Source of the DNA: Luteibacter mycovicinus
Lineage (GTDB): Bacteria; Pseudomonadota; Gammaproteobacteria; Xanthomonadales; Rhodanobacteraceae
DNA length: 64,000 nucleotides
Assembly (NCBI RefSeq): GCF_000745235.1
Contig: NZ_JQNL01000001.1
Span: forward strand, 1,116,001-1,180,000
Reading direction: 5' to 3'
Below, piece after piece: positions 36,342 through 44,099 of the stretch. Every line of letters starts with the position of its first letter. The first letter of the stretch is position 1. A program made the translations under genes and the position numbers. Below the pieces are notes generated by a model. It was not told the DNA's origin. It saw nothing but the letters and a program-made list of their open reading frames with translations, and did not search any database.

Positions 36342-36374
36342 CGTTGACTCCTGCGCGTTGGCGCTTTACGAGCC

Positions 36375-36394
36375 CGCGACGGTTTTGCGTCGCG
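36375..36394 (-). promoter_or_regulatory. Intercistronic hairpin between flgF and flgG
   Basis: A perfect 7-bp stem, CGCGACG and its complement, with a 6-base loop lies in the 62-bp flgF-flgG gap. No U-tract accompanies it on the minus strand. It may set relative mRNA stability of the two rod genes. Confidence 0.4.
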
Positions 36395-36403
36395 CGGCGG
36401 TGG

Positions 36404-37144
36404 TTATCCCACCTGTAGCAATTTCGATGCCGACTGGGCGTTTTCGTCCGCGGCTTTGATCGAACGGACCTGCATTTCGAATTCGCGGGACAGCGAAATC
36501 ATCTTCACGAGCACGTCGGAAGGGTTGACGTTGCTGGATTCCAGGGTGCCGTTGACCACTTTCACGTCCGCGTCGGCCGGCGCCTGGGATCCGTCTTTCA
36601 TGTGCATCAGACCGTCGCTGGCATACGTCAGCTGGTCGTTGCCGGGGTTGACCAGCTTGATCCGGTCGGTGGTGGCCACGGTGGCCGGACTTTCACCCAG
36701 CGGAACGGTGGAAATCGTGCCGTCCTCGCCGATCTTCACGCTGGTCGACTGCGGGATCGTGATCGGACCGCCGCCGCCGAGCACGGCATTGCCGCGCATG
36801 TCCGTCAACAAACCGTCGGCGTCGACGCGCAGGTTACCGGCACGCGTGTAGCCCTCGGTGCCGTCGGGAGTCTGCACCGCGATCCAGCCGTCACCCTGCA
36901 CGGAGATATCGAGGTCGTTGCCGGTATGCATCTGCTGACCGGACGTCGTGTCCCAGCCGGTCCCCTGCGCGACACCGTTGATACGCGTCTGCAGGCCGTC
37001 GCCCTGAACCGGCATGCTCTGAAACGCGGACAGCTCGGCCTTGAAGCCGGCCGTGTTGGCGTTGGCGAGGTTGTGTGCCACTTCGGCCTGCGCCCGCATG
37101 ATCTGCGCGGCGCCGGTCATGGCGACATATACGGAACGGTCCAT
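36404..37144 (-). CDS. flgF: Proximal rod protein FlgF
   Basis: A 246-residue rod protein. The N-terminus MDRSVYVAMTGAAQIMRAQAEVAHNLANANTAGFKAELSAF and the C-terminus PSDVLVKMISLSREFEMQVRSIKAADENAQSASKLLQ fit FlgF rather than FlgG. The N-terminal YVAMTGA variant is characteristic. It follows flgE by 57 bases, a gap containing a strong hairpin. Confidence 0.95.
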   Translation of the reverse strand: MDRSVYVAMTGAAQIMRAQAEVAHNLANANTAGFKAELSAFQSMPVQGDGLQTRINGVAQGTGWDTTSGQQMHTGNDLDISVQGDGWIAVQTPDGTEGYTRAGNLRVDADGLLTDMRGNAVLGGGGPITIPQSTSVKIGEDGTISTVPLGESPATVATTDRIKLVNPGNDQLTYASDGLMHMKDGSQAPADADVKVVNGTLESSNVNPSDVLVKMISLSREFEMQVRSIKAADENAQSASKLLQVG

Positions 37145-37168
37145 GGCTTCGGTCCTTAGCGGCCGGTC

Positions 37169-37194
37169 GCGGGTGCGGCCCGAGCCGCACCCGC
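37169..37194 (-). promoter_or_regulatory. Strong hairpin between flgE and flgF
   Basis: A perfect 11-bp GC-rich stem (GCGGGTGCGGC and its complement) with a 4-base loop lies just after the flgE stop. It lacks a U-tract. Hook protein is needed in far greater amounts than rod proteins. A stem here could protect an upstream mRNA ending in flgE and lower flgF expression. Confidence 0.55.
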
Positions 37195-37201
37195 GTCACG
37201 C

Positions 37202-38425
37202 TTAGTTGCGGATGTTGATGATCGTCTGGGTCAGCGTGTTGTCGGTCGAGATGACCTGCGCGTTGGCCTGGTAGTTACGCTGCGCCTTGATCATGTTGAC
37301 CAGCTGGGCGGTGAGGTCGGCCGTGTTGGACGCCTCCAGCGAGCCGGCCTGCACCGTGCCGACCTCACCCGAGCCCGCCACGCCACGGATCGGCTGACCC
37401 GAATCCGTCGAGGCCACCCAGTTGGTGTCGTTCTGCTGGCGCAGACCCTGGTTGTTGGCGAACGTCGCGATGGCCAGCTGCCCCAGCGGCGTCGACACAC
37501 CGTTGGTGTAGACCGCCGACACCGTGCCGTCCGTCGAGACGTCGATCTTGGAGAACTTACCGGCTGCAAAGCCGTCATTGGTCACGGCCGAGGTGGTGTA
37601 CGAGTCGCCGAACTGGGTCACCTTGGTCATGTCGACCGTGAGGTTGATCGGCGCGGCGCCGGGGTTGGGCGACGCGGCACCGAAGTTGAGCTTGCCGTTG
37701 GCCGGCGTGGTGAGCGAGCCGCCCGAGCTGAACACCATCTGCTGAGCGGTACCCACCTGGGTGCCGTCCACCGTCATGTACGCGTTCCACGTATTGGGAT
37801 TGGTCGCGTCCTTGGCGTAGTAGACGTTGGTGGTGTGCGTGGCACCCAGCGAGTCGTACGACTGGAAGGTCGACACGTAGTTGTAGCTCTGGTCGTTGGT
37901 CGGATCGAAGGCGACCGTCTTGGCCGTGTCCGACGAGGACAGGTTGGCGGTCAGGCCGATCGTGCCGCTGGCCTTGGCCGCGCTGGTGCCCGTGCTGATC
38001 TTCAGGTCCTTCAGGGCGCTGATGTCGAAGCCGCCGGTCGCGGTCGGCGGGTACACCTGCAGGTTCTGACCGGTCGCGTTGACGATGTTGCCGTTGTCGT
38101 CGGGGTGAAAGTTGCCGGCGCGCGAGTACGAATAACCCGAAGAATCACGCAAGGTGAAGAAGCCCGCGCCGCTGAGGGCGAAGTCGTAGGAGTTACCGGT
38201 CTGGGTGACATTGCCGTCGCCGAACTGCTGCGCGATGTTGGTCAGGCGGACGCCGCTGCCCGCCGCCGTGGCGGACAGGTTTTCACCGGCCACGGAATAC
38301 ACCTGCGAGAACTCGGCGCGCGAGCCCTTGAAGCCGACGGTGTTGACGTTGGCGATGTTGTTGGCGGTGACTTCCAGGTCGGAAGACGCCGCGTTGATGC
38401 CGCTGAGGGCGATATCGAAAGGCAT
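37202..38425 (-). CDS. flgE: Flagellar hook protein FlgE
   Basis: A 407-residue hook protein. The N-terminus MPFDIALSGINAASSDLEVTANNIANVNTVGFKGSRAEF and the C-terminus NTADLTAQLVNMIKAQRNYQANAQVISTDNTLTQTIINI are intact. The central D1/D2 domains are Thr/Ser/Asn-rich. It follows flgD by 21 bases. A hairpin after its stop may boost its mRNA level. Confidence 0.97.
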   Translation of the reverse strand: MPFDIALSGINAASSDLEVTANNIANVNTVGFKGSRAEFSQVYSVAGENLSATAAGSGVRLTNIAQQFGDGNVTQTGNSYDFALSGAGFFTLRDSSGYSYSRAGNFHPDDNGNIVNATGQNLQVYPPTATGGFDISALKDLKISTGTSAAKASGTIGLTANLSSSDTAKTVAFDPTNDQSYNYVSTFQSYDSLGATHTTNVYYAKDATNPNTWNAYMTVDGTQVGTAQQMVFSSGGSLTTPANGKLNFGAASPNPGAAPINLTVDMTKVTQFGDSYTTSAVTNDGFAAGKFSKIDVSTDGTVSAVYTNGVSTPLGQLAIATFANNQGLRQQNDTNWVASTDSGQPIRGVAGSGEVGTVQAGSLEASNTADLTAQLVNMIKAQRNYQANAQVISTDNTLTQTIINIRN

Positions 38426-38446
38426 GGGTGTGTTTCCTCGCTGGAA

Positions 38447-39094
38447 TTACATGATTTGCGCGATCTGGCTCAGCAGGGCGCCGCCGTAGCCGGCCACCTG
38501 CACATAGGTTCCGTCCGTGCCCGAGGCACCGACGCCTTCCACCTTTCCGCGAACGAACGTATCGATCGCGTTGCCGCCGGAAGTAGCGGTCATCTGGTAG
38601 ACACCGTCGGTCAGCTGCGTGCCGTCGTCGGATTTACCGTCCCAGGAAAACTTGGTGAGGCCCGCATCGGGCTGGCCCAGGGAAATCGTGCGAACGACGT
38701 TGCCGGAGGCGTCCTTGATCTGCACGTTGACGTAGGTGCCGGAAGTACCGACGTTGACGGCGCCATCCATCTCGCTGTTGGTCAGCTGTCCCGCGGTGGA
38801 CGGCACGAGCACCTCCTGGCCGACCAGACTGGCGGCACGGACGAACTGATCGCCGGTGAGGTTGGTCGCCAGCGTGTCGAACGAGCTCTGCAGCTCCTGC
38901 GTCGCGGCCACCTGAGAAAACTGCGCCATCTGCGCCACCATCTGGGTGGAATCCATCGGCTTGGTCGGGTCCTGGTTGGTCATCTGGGTGACCATGAGTT
39001 TCAGGAAATCCGACTGGCTGAGGGTCTGTTCCTTCAGCTGGCTGCTGGAAGACGTCGAGGACGTGGAACTGGTAGTGCTGACGGAAGCGACCAT
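38447..39094 (-). CDS. flgD: Hook cap protein FlgD
   Basis: A 215-residue hook assembly scaffold. The N-terminal region includes QSDFLKLMVTQMTNQDPTKPMDSTQMVAQMAQFSQVAATQ, the family's most conserved part. It is followed by the tudor/FnIII-like domain with FSWDGKSDDGTQLTDGVYQM. The Ser/Thr-rich start is usual. It lies between flgC (9-base gap) and flgE. Confidence 0.96.
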   Translation of the reverse strand: MVASVSTTSSTSSTSSSSQLKEQTLSQSDFLKLMVTQMTNQDPTKPMDSTQMVAQMAQFSQVAATQELQSSFDTLATNLTGDQFVRAASLVGQEVLVPSTAGQLTNSEMDGAVNVGTSGTYVNVQIKDASGNVVRTISLGQPDAGLTKFSWDGKSDDGTQLTDGVYQMTATSGGNAIDTFVRGKVEGVGASGTDGTYVQVAGYGGALLSQIAQIM

Positions 39095-39103
39095 GGGAGT
39101 GCC

Positions 39104-39517
39104 TTATTTGCCGAGGTCCAGCGTCTTCTGCATGAGCTGCTTGGCGCTGTTCATGACTTCGACGTTGTTCTGGTAGGAGCGCGACGCGGAGATCATGTTG
39201 ACCAGCTCGTCGACCGGATTGACGTTGCTCGAATAGACGTAGCCGTTCGTGTCGGCGAGCGGATTGGCCGGCTCGTAACGCGACTGGATCGGTGCCTGGC
39301 TCTCGGTCACGCCGAGCGCGCGGACACCGCCGTTTTCCATCTGGCCGTCCACCTGCTGCTGCACGGCCGCGAAGGTCGGCTGCCTGGCGCGGTAGGCGGT
39401 GGCCTCGCTGCTGGACAGGCTGTCCGCGTTGGCCATGTTGCTGGCGGTGGTGTTCAGTCGCGCGGACTGCGCGGCCATGCCGGAACCGGCGACGTCGAAA
39501 ATCTTCAGGAGACTCAT
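39104..39517 (-). CDS. flgC: Proximal rod protein FlgC
   Basis: A 137-residue rod protein beginning MSLLKIFDVAGSGMAAQSARLNTTASNMANADS and ending VDELVNMISASRSYQNNVEVMNSAKQLMQKTLDLG. The ATG overlaps the flgB stop by 4 bases, which fixes the start. A longer reading across flgB in this frame is spurious. Length and termini are typical. Confidence 0.97.
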   Translation of the reverse strand: MSLLKIFDVAGSGMAAQSARLNTTASNMANADSLSSSEATAYRARQPTFAAVQQQVDGQMENGGVRALGVTESQAPIQSRYEPANPLADTNGYVYSSNVNPVDELVNMISASRSYQNNVEVMNSAKQLMQKTLDLGK

Positions 39518-39933
39518 GAGGCGGTCCCGGTGATGGCGAGGCGCATGGTGTGGATCTGCGCGTTGATGAAGCTGAGCGATGCCTGGTAATGGATCGCGTT
39601 GGCGGCGAACTGCGACTGCTCGACCTGGGTGTCGACGGTGTTGCCGTCCATGGTCGGCTGGGTCTCGGCGCGGTAGGCCAGCTTGTTGGCCTGGTCGAGC
39701 GCCACGGCGGGGTTGCCGCCGATGTGACCGTCTTCGGTCGACGCCATCTGCAAGGTGTGGCCATCGGTGGCCCCGGTCGCGGCGGTCATCGCTTTCTTGA
39801 AATCGAGGTCGCGGGCGAGGAAGCCCGGGGTGTCGGCGTTGGCGAGGTTGGATGAAATGACCTCGGCACGGCGCTGCCACAGGCCAAGGGCCTGGGCGTG
39901 TACGCCGAACAGCTTGTCGGATGAATCGATCAT
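39514..39933 (-). CDS. flgB: Proximal rod protein FlgB
   Basis: A 139-residue rod protein that starts the flg operon. The start MIDSSDKLFGVHAQALGLWQRRAEVISSNLANADTPGF is preferred. It is preceded by an AGGGGA ribosome-binding site and lies downstream of the sigma-54 promoter. Any upstream extension would begin before the transcription start. The C-terminus keeps the helical rod motif (HYQASLSFINAQIHTMRLAI). Confidence 0.96.
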   Translation of the reverse strand: MIDSSDKLFGVHAQALGLWQRRAEVISSNLANADTPGFLARDLDFKKAMTAATGATDGHTLQMASTEDGHIGGNPAVALDQANKLAYRAETQPTMDGNTVDTQVEQSQFAANAIHYQASLSFINAQIHTMRLAITGTAS

Positions 39934-39972
39934 GGGCTCGTCCCCTCTCGTGACCTTGGCCCGAGGGGTTGA

Positions 39973-39987
39973 GCAAGAGCCGTGCCA
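39973..39987 (-). promoter_or_regulatory. Sigma-54 promoter of the flgB operon
   Basis: The minus strand reads TGGCACG-GCTC-TTGC, a full consensus match. The predicted start is near 39,961, about 28 bases before the flgB ATG. It drives the rod-hook operon and lies between flgB and the cheV stop. Confidence 0.85.
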
Positions 39988-40106
39988 CGGCTGGGGACTA
40001 ACGACGAAACGGCGCCGCAGCGCCGTTTGCAAGGTTTTGCGATGATCCCCAAGCCGCCAGCGCCGGAATTCCGACGCGCCTGCCGGGGTGCCGCGTCAGG
40101 GCGACG

Positions 40107-41024
40107 TCAGGCCGGGAGCAGCTCGAGCACCGCCGTGGCAAGCACGTCGGGCTGGAACTTGGCGATGAACCGGTCGGCGCCTACGCGCTCGACCATCGCC
40201 TCGTTGAACACACCGCTCAGCGAGCTGTGCAGCAGGACCTTGTGATGACGCAGGCCGGCCTCTTCACGGATGGCACGCGTCAACGCGTAACCGTCCATCA
40301 GCGGCATCTCGATATCGGACACGACCAGGGCGACCCGGTCGGCGACCGGACCCGCCGCGAGTTCGCGCAGCTTTTCAAGGCCTTCCTTGCCGTCTTTGGC
40401 CACGACACATTCCAGGTCCATCTTGCGGAACAGGTCGACGATCTGCGTGCGGGCGACCAGCGAGTCGTCCACCACGAGGACACGGCGACTGCCGGCGTGC
40501 TGGACATGGGCGGCCTGCTGCACGCGGTCGGACAGCTCCACCGCCCGGGGATCCACATGGGCCAGCACCTGCTCGACGTCGACCACGGCGAGCAGGTCGC
40601 CGTCGAGACGCGTCACGGCGTTGACCCGCGCCCCATAGCCGAGCGCCGGCGGCGGCGCGGCCATATTCGTGCCGTCGACGTGGACGATCCGATCCACGTC
40701 GGATACCAGGAAACCCTGCACGGAGCGGTTGAACTCGGTCACGATGAGGTGCGCGCTGTCCACGGTGGCCAGCGGCGGGTAGCCCATGGCGGCGGCCAGG
40801 TCGATCACGGGGATGGTGCTGCCCCGGTAGTCGAAGCTGCCCGACACCAGCGCGTGCATGCTGGGCATACGCTCCAGACGCGGCCGGCGGAGCACCTCAC
40901 GTACCTTGAAGACATTGATGCCGAACGCCTGGCGGTCGCCGAGACGGAACAGCAGCATGGCCACGCGGTTGTGTCCCGCCAGGCGGGTAAAGGTTTCCAC
41001 GGTGTCGAGCAACGGGCGGGCCAT
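40107..41024 (-). CDS. cheV: Chemotaxis coupling protein CheV
   Basis: A 305-residue fusion of a CheW domain and a receiver domain. The CheW half (residues about 15-155) shows FGINVFKVREVLRRP and GSFDYRGSTIPVIDLAAAMG. The receiver half has VLVVDDSLVARTQI, the phospho-Asp in VSDIEMPLMDGY and Lys in RFIAKFQPD. CheV couples receptors to CheA and adapts by phosphorylation. The ATG at 41024 has an AGG ribosome-binding sequence. Another ATG, seven codons upstream at 41045, would leave a leader of only about 10 bases. Confidence 0.94.
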   Translation of the reverse strand: MARPLLDTVETFTRLAGHNRVAMLLFRLGDRQAFGINVFKVREVLRRPRLERMPSMHALVSGSFDYRGSTIPVIDLAAAMGYPPLATVDSAHLIVTEFNRSVQGFLVSDVDRIVHVDGTNMAAPPPALGYGARVNAVTRLDGDLLAVVDVEQVLAHVDPRAVELSDRVQQAAHVQHAGSRRVLVVDDSLVARTQIVDLFRKMDLECVVAKDGKEGLEKLRELAAGPVADRVALVVSDIEMPLMDGYALTRAIREEAGLRHHKVLLHSSLSGVFNEAMVERVGADRFIAKFQPDVLATAVLELLPA

Positions 41025-41060
41025 GTCGTGCCTGGGCATCTGCATAAGGTGTCGCGGAAC

Positions 41061-41087
41061 GTATCGGCGCGGTCACCCATACCTTGA
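41061..41087 (-). promoter_or_regulatory. Sigma-28 promoter of cheV
   Basis: The minus strand reads TCAAGGTA-N11-GCCGATAC. The -10 matches FliA consensus at seven of eight bases, and the -35 keeps T, A, A and G of TAAAG. The predicted start is near 41,054. It lies back to back with a sigma-54 promoter on the plus strand, 11 bases away. Confidence 0.65.
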
Positions 41088-41097
41088 GGTACCCGAC

Positions 41098-41114
41098 TGG
41101 CACACGGATTGCTT
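41098..41114 (+). promoter_or_regulatory. Sigma-54 promoter of the chemoreceptor-flgA operon
   Basis: The plus strand reads TGGCACA-CGGA-TTGCT, with GG and GC correctly spaced. The predicted start is near 41,124, some 57 bases before the chemoreceptor ATG. It diverges from the sigma-28 cheV promoter. Confidence 0.8.
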
Positions 41115-41180
41115 GGCTCAAGAACGACGGCTCCTGGACGATTACTAGGGGCGACCATCCGAACAAGCGAAAGCGAAATC

Positions 41181-42491
41181 ATGACCCTCCTCTGGAGCCA
41201 GCACGTACGCCTTCTCGCCAGCGCCGCCGCCACCGGTGACGCCGCACGAGTCCGCGCCCTCTCCGCGCAGTACCCGGCGGCCGCCAGCGCCCTGGGCGCA
41301 CTGCTCAAGCCTGCGGAGGCGCCGCGCACCGCACCGGCGACGACGATCCAGGCCATCGAGCAGCAAGGCATGGTCCTGACCAATGCGCAGGCGCTCGGCG
41401 TCAGCCTGCAGGAACTGGTCGGCAACCTCGAAGGCGCGCGCGATACCGCCGGTCGATTGACGGAAGCCAGCGCCAGGATCTCGACGGCGATCGACCATGC
41501 CCACGGCAGCGTCACCGGCATGGCTGAATCCGGCAGTCAGGGCCAGGCGACCGCGGGCGACCTCGACGGCCAGCTGCGCCTCCTGCGCAGCGCCCTCTCG
41601 GGCATGAGCCGCAACCACGCTCAGTTCTCCGAATATTTCACGGCGATCCGCAAGCTCACCGCGGCCGTGCAGGATATCGCCCATCAGACCAACCTCGTCG
41701 CGCTCAACGCCGCGATCGAAGCCGCGCGCGCCGGTGAAGCCGGTCGCGGTTTCGCCGTCGTCGCCGACGAAGTGAAGCAGCTGGCCGAGAAGACCACCCA
41801 GGCCACCGCGGAAATCGACCAGGTCACGCAGACGGTCGGTGAATTCTCGGGCCAGCTCGACGACGCCGTGCAGAACAGCCTGCGTCGCCTCGACCAGACC
41901 CAGTCCGGCATCGCCGGTATGCAGGCATCGCTGGGTCGCGTGGATGACGCCGTGCGCGGCGCCCGCGGCAGCCTCGACGCGGCACGCGAAGGCATGACCG
42001 CGCTGGCCGGTCGGATCACCGCGATCCAGACCACGCAGACCTCGCTCGGCCGCATCGGCAATGAATCGCGCCGCCAGGCCGATGCCGCCGCGCGCGCCGC
42101 CGTGCTCGCTCACCGCCTCAGCCTGGCGCGCCTGGAGACCGAGGGCGCGCTCGACGCGGCCAGCCTCAGCCAGATGATCCGCGAAGCTTGCCAGGGCCTG
42201 CGCTACGCCGTCGAACTGGCGTCGCGCGATCCGGCCAGCCTCGATCGCCGCTGGCTCGACACGACGCCACTCATGCGCTGCATCGACCAGTTCCGCGAAC
42301 GCCGCCCCGATGCGGCCGCCGACGGTATCCGCGCGGCGGGCGAGCGTTTCACCGCGCTGGCCTCGACGTATGCCATCACCCTTGGCGAAGGCCGTCACGC
42401 CGACGCCAGCCACATGGTCCCTGGGCTCAACAAGGAACTCGACGCCGTCACGCAGGGCCTCTCGGCGTCCCTCGCGGAGCGCGCTGCATGA
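41181..42491 (+). CDS. Soluble methyl-accepting chemotaxis protein
   Basis: A 436-residue cytoplasmic chemoreceptor with no membrane segment or signal peptide. The signalling tip is intact at about residues 164-205 ([41 protein letters not shown] region). Long Ala-rich coiled coils flank it. The N-terminal 60 residues and the C-terminal part (about 330-436) match no sensor domain that I recognise. The C-terminus does not show the His/Cys pattern of a zinc-binding CZB domain. It overlaps flgA by 4 bases and is under a sigma-54 promoter, so it is made with the basal body. The start has no strong ribosome-binding site. Confidence 0.9.
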   Translation: MTLLWSQHVRLLASAAATGDAARVRALSAQYPAAASALGALLKPAEAPRTAPATTIQAIEQQGMVLTNAQALGVSLQELVGNLEGARDTAGRLTEASARISTAIDHAHGSVTGMAESGSQGQATAGDLDGQLRLLRSALSGMSRNHAQFSEYFTAIRKLTAAVQDIAHQTNLVALNAAIEAARAGEAGRGFAVVADEVKQLAEKTTQATAEIDQVTQTVGEFSGQLDDAVQNSLRRLDQTQSGIAGMQASLGRVDDAVRGARGSLDAAREGMTALAGRITAIQTTQTSLGRIGNESRRQADAAARAAVLAHRLSLARLETEGALDAASLSQMIREACQGLRYAVELASRDPASLDRRWLDTTPLMRCIDQFRERRPDAAADGIRAAGERFTALASTYAITLGEGRHADASHMVPGLNKELDAVTQGLSASLAERAA

Positions 42492-43189
42492 TTCACCGGT
42501 TCGTCGCTGGCGGACTCGCCCTCGCGGCCCTGCTCGGCTGCCCGCTTCCGGCGGCGGCCACGCAGTCCGTCGACGGGGTGCGCGACGCCGCGGTGAACTG
42601 GTTGCGGGCGAACCGCGCCCCGCCGGGCTCCCGCATGGTGCTCGAGGCCGTGCCGCTCGACAGCCGCCTGAAGCTGGCCGACTGTGCCGCGCCACTCGAC
42701 GCGTCGTTGCCGGGTAACCGGGCTCTGGGCGCGCGCGTCAGCGTGACGGTCCATTGCCCCATGCCGGGGGGCTGGACGGTGCGGGTACCGGTCAAGGTCC
42801 AGCTCTTCGCGCCCGTGCTGGTCACCAGCCGGCCGCTGACTCGCGGCGACGGCCTCGGCCCCGCGGATGTCCACACGGAAGAACGCGACGTCGCCACCCT
42901 CGCCTACGGCTACATCGCCGCCCTGGACCAGGTCGGAGGCCGTGCGCTGGCCCGGCCGCTCAACGCAGGTACCGTACTCACCCCAGGCATGCTCGCCGGG
43001 CGACAGGCCGTGCGCATCGGCGATGCCGTGAGCATGGAAGCCAGCGTCGACGGCGTGGTCATCCGTGCGGACGGGGTGGCCATGGGCGCCGGTGACATGG
43101 GATCACGCCTCAAGGTCCGCAATGCGTCTTCCGGGAAGGTGCTGGACGCCGTGGTACGCGGGCCGGGGGTCGTCGCGGTGCTTCCGTGA
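42488..43189 (+). CDS. flgA: P-ring assembly chaperone FlgA
   Basis: A 233-residue periplasmic chaperone for FlgI. A signal peptide ([26 protein letters not shown]) opens it. The C-terminal SAF/beta-clip domain includes [25 protein letters not shown] and [26 protein letters not shown]. The ATG lies within the end of the chemoreceptor gene (ATGA overlap), and the two are coupled. About 100 bases separate it from flgM. Confidence 0.95.
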   Translation: MIHRFVAGGLALAALLGCPLPAAATQSVDGVRDAAVNWLRANRAPPGSRMVLEAVPLDSRLKLADCAAPLDASLPGNRALGARVSVTVHCPMPGGWTVRVPVKVQLFAPVLVTSRPLTRGDGLGPADVHTEERDVATLAYGYIAALDQVGGRALARPLNAGTVLTPGMLAGRQAVRIGDAVSMEASVDGVVIRADGVAMGAGDMGSRLKVRNASSGKVLDAVVRGPGVVAVLP

Positions 43190-43230
43190 ACGAAATACCA
43201 ATCGCGTCACATTTCTGGCGCCGCGCCAGT

Positions 43231-43257
43231 TAAAGTTCCCCGATGGACCGCCGATAA
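43231..43257 (+). promoter_or_regulatory. Sigma-28 promoter of flgMN
   Basis: The plus strand reads TAAAGTTC-N11-GCCGATAA, an almost perfect FliA promoter with exact spacing. The predicted start is near 43,264, about 28 bases before flgM. The anti-sigma factor is thus controlled by its own target, a feedback loop. Confidence 0.9.
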
Positions 43258-43291
43258 GGATTCTGAAGGACATCAGATCCGAGGAAAGATC

Positions 43292-43606
43292 ATGACCACG
43301 ACCATCAAGCCCGGTATTCCGAACCAGCAGCCGCCGGTGCAGCTTCGCACCCAGAACACGGCCGCCGGTTCGACCGCCTCGACGCAGACCGCCAGCCCGG
43401 TCCGCGCCAGCGACGACAGCGTCAATATCACCGACTCGGCCAAGGCGCTCGACGCCGCCAGCCGCGCCGACGATCCCGGCCGCGCCGCGAAGCTCGAGAA
43501 GCTGCGTACGGACATCGAGTCCGGTACCTACAAGCCGGACTCGCAGGCGATCGCCAGCAAATTTCTTTCGATGGAAAGCCAGCTCGGAGGCGCAGGCAGC
43601 GCATGA
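43292..43606 (+). CDS. flgM: Anti-sigma-28 factor FlgM
   Basis: A 104-residue mostly disordered protein that binds FliA until it is exported through the finished hook. The family signature lies in SDDSVNITDSAKAL and the C-terminal helices with EKLRTDIESGTYKPDSQAIASKFLSME. GAGGAAAG serves as ribosome-binding site. It overlaps flgN by 4 bases. Confidence 0.95.
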   Translation: MTTTIKPGIPNQQPPVQLRTQNTAAGSTASTQTASPVRASDDSVNITDSAKALDAASRADDPGRAAKLEKLRTDIESGTYKPDSQAIASKFLSMESQLGGAGSA

Positions 43607-44046
43607 CCGCGGCATCCGCCTCCGACTTCGACGCGGCGCTCGGCGCCGTCATGGGCGACCTCGCCCGTGACGTCGATGCGCTGCACGCCAGCCTGATCGA
43701 CGAGCGCATGGCGCTCGATCAGGCGAACATGCCCGCACTGGAAGTCGCAGGCCGGACCAAGAGCAGACTGCTCGACCGCATCGAGAAACTCGATGTCGAG
43801 CGCCGTCAGCTCAGCGATGCCGCGGGCGTCGACAGCCTGCAGGACGAACGCTGGTCGCCGACCATCGAGCGCCTGCTCGAATGCCGTCGGCTCAACGACG
43901 TCAACGGGCGCATCGTGGCGCAGCGCATGAATCATGTGCGTCACGCGCTCTCGCTCCTTTCGGGCGATGCGCCGGGCGGCTCCACTTACGGACCGAACGG
44001 CGTTTCAAAAGTAAGACTCCGTTCCGGGACGCTTGCACAGGTCTGA
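43603..44046 (+). CDS. flgN: Flagellar chaperone FlgN
   Basis: A 147-residue helical chaperone for FlgK and FlgL. It has the long charged helices usual for the family (ALHASLIDERMALDQANMPALEVAGRTKSRLLDRI) and a C-terminal segment rich in Gly, Ser and Thr (GDAPGGSTYGPNG). The start overlaps the flgM stop (ATGA), the typical flgMN arrangement. Sequence conservation is low, but context is decisive. Confidence 0.92.
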   Translation: MTAASASDFDAALGAVMGDLARDVDALHASLIDERMALDQANMPALEVAGRTKSRLLDRIEKLDVERRQLSDAAGVDSLQDERWSPTIERLLECRRLNDVNGRIVAQRMNHVRHALSLLSGDAPGGSTYGPNGVSKVRLRSGTLAQV

Positions 44047-44099
44047 CGCAACGGAACACGCGATACTGCAGGCTCACCCAGACGGCGTAAGAGAAAGCA

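Noticed and set aside
42120..42491. A CZB zinc-binding domain at the end of the soluble chemoreceptor
   Set aside because: The His and Cys spacing of that domain is not present in the C-terminal part.
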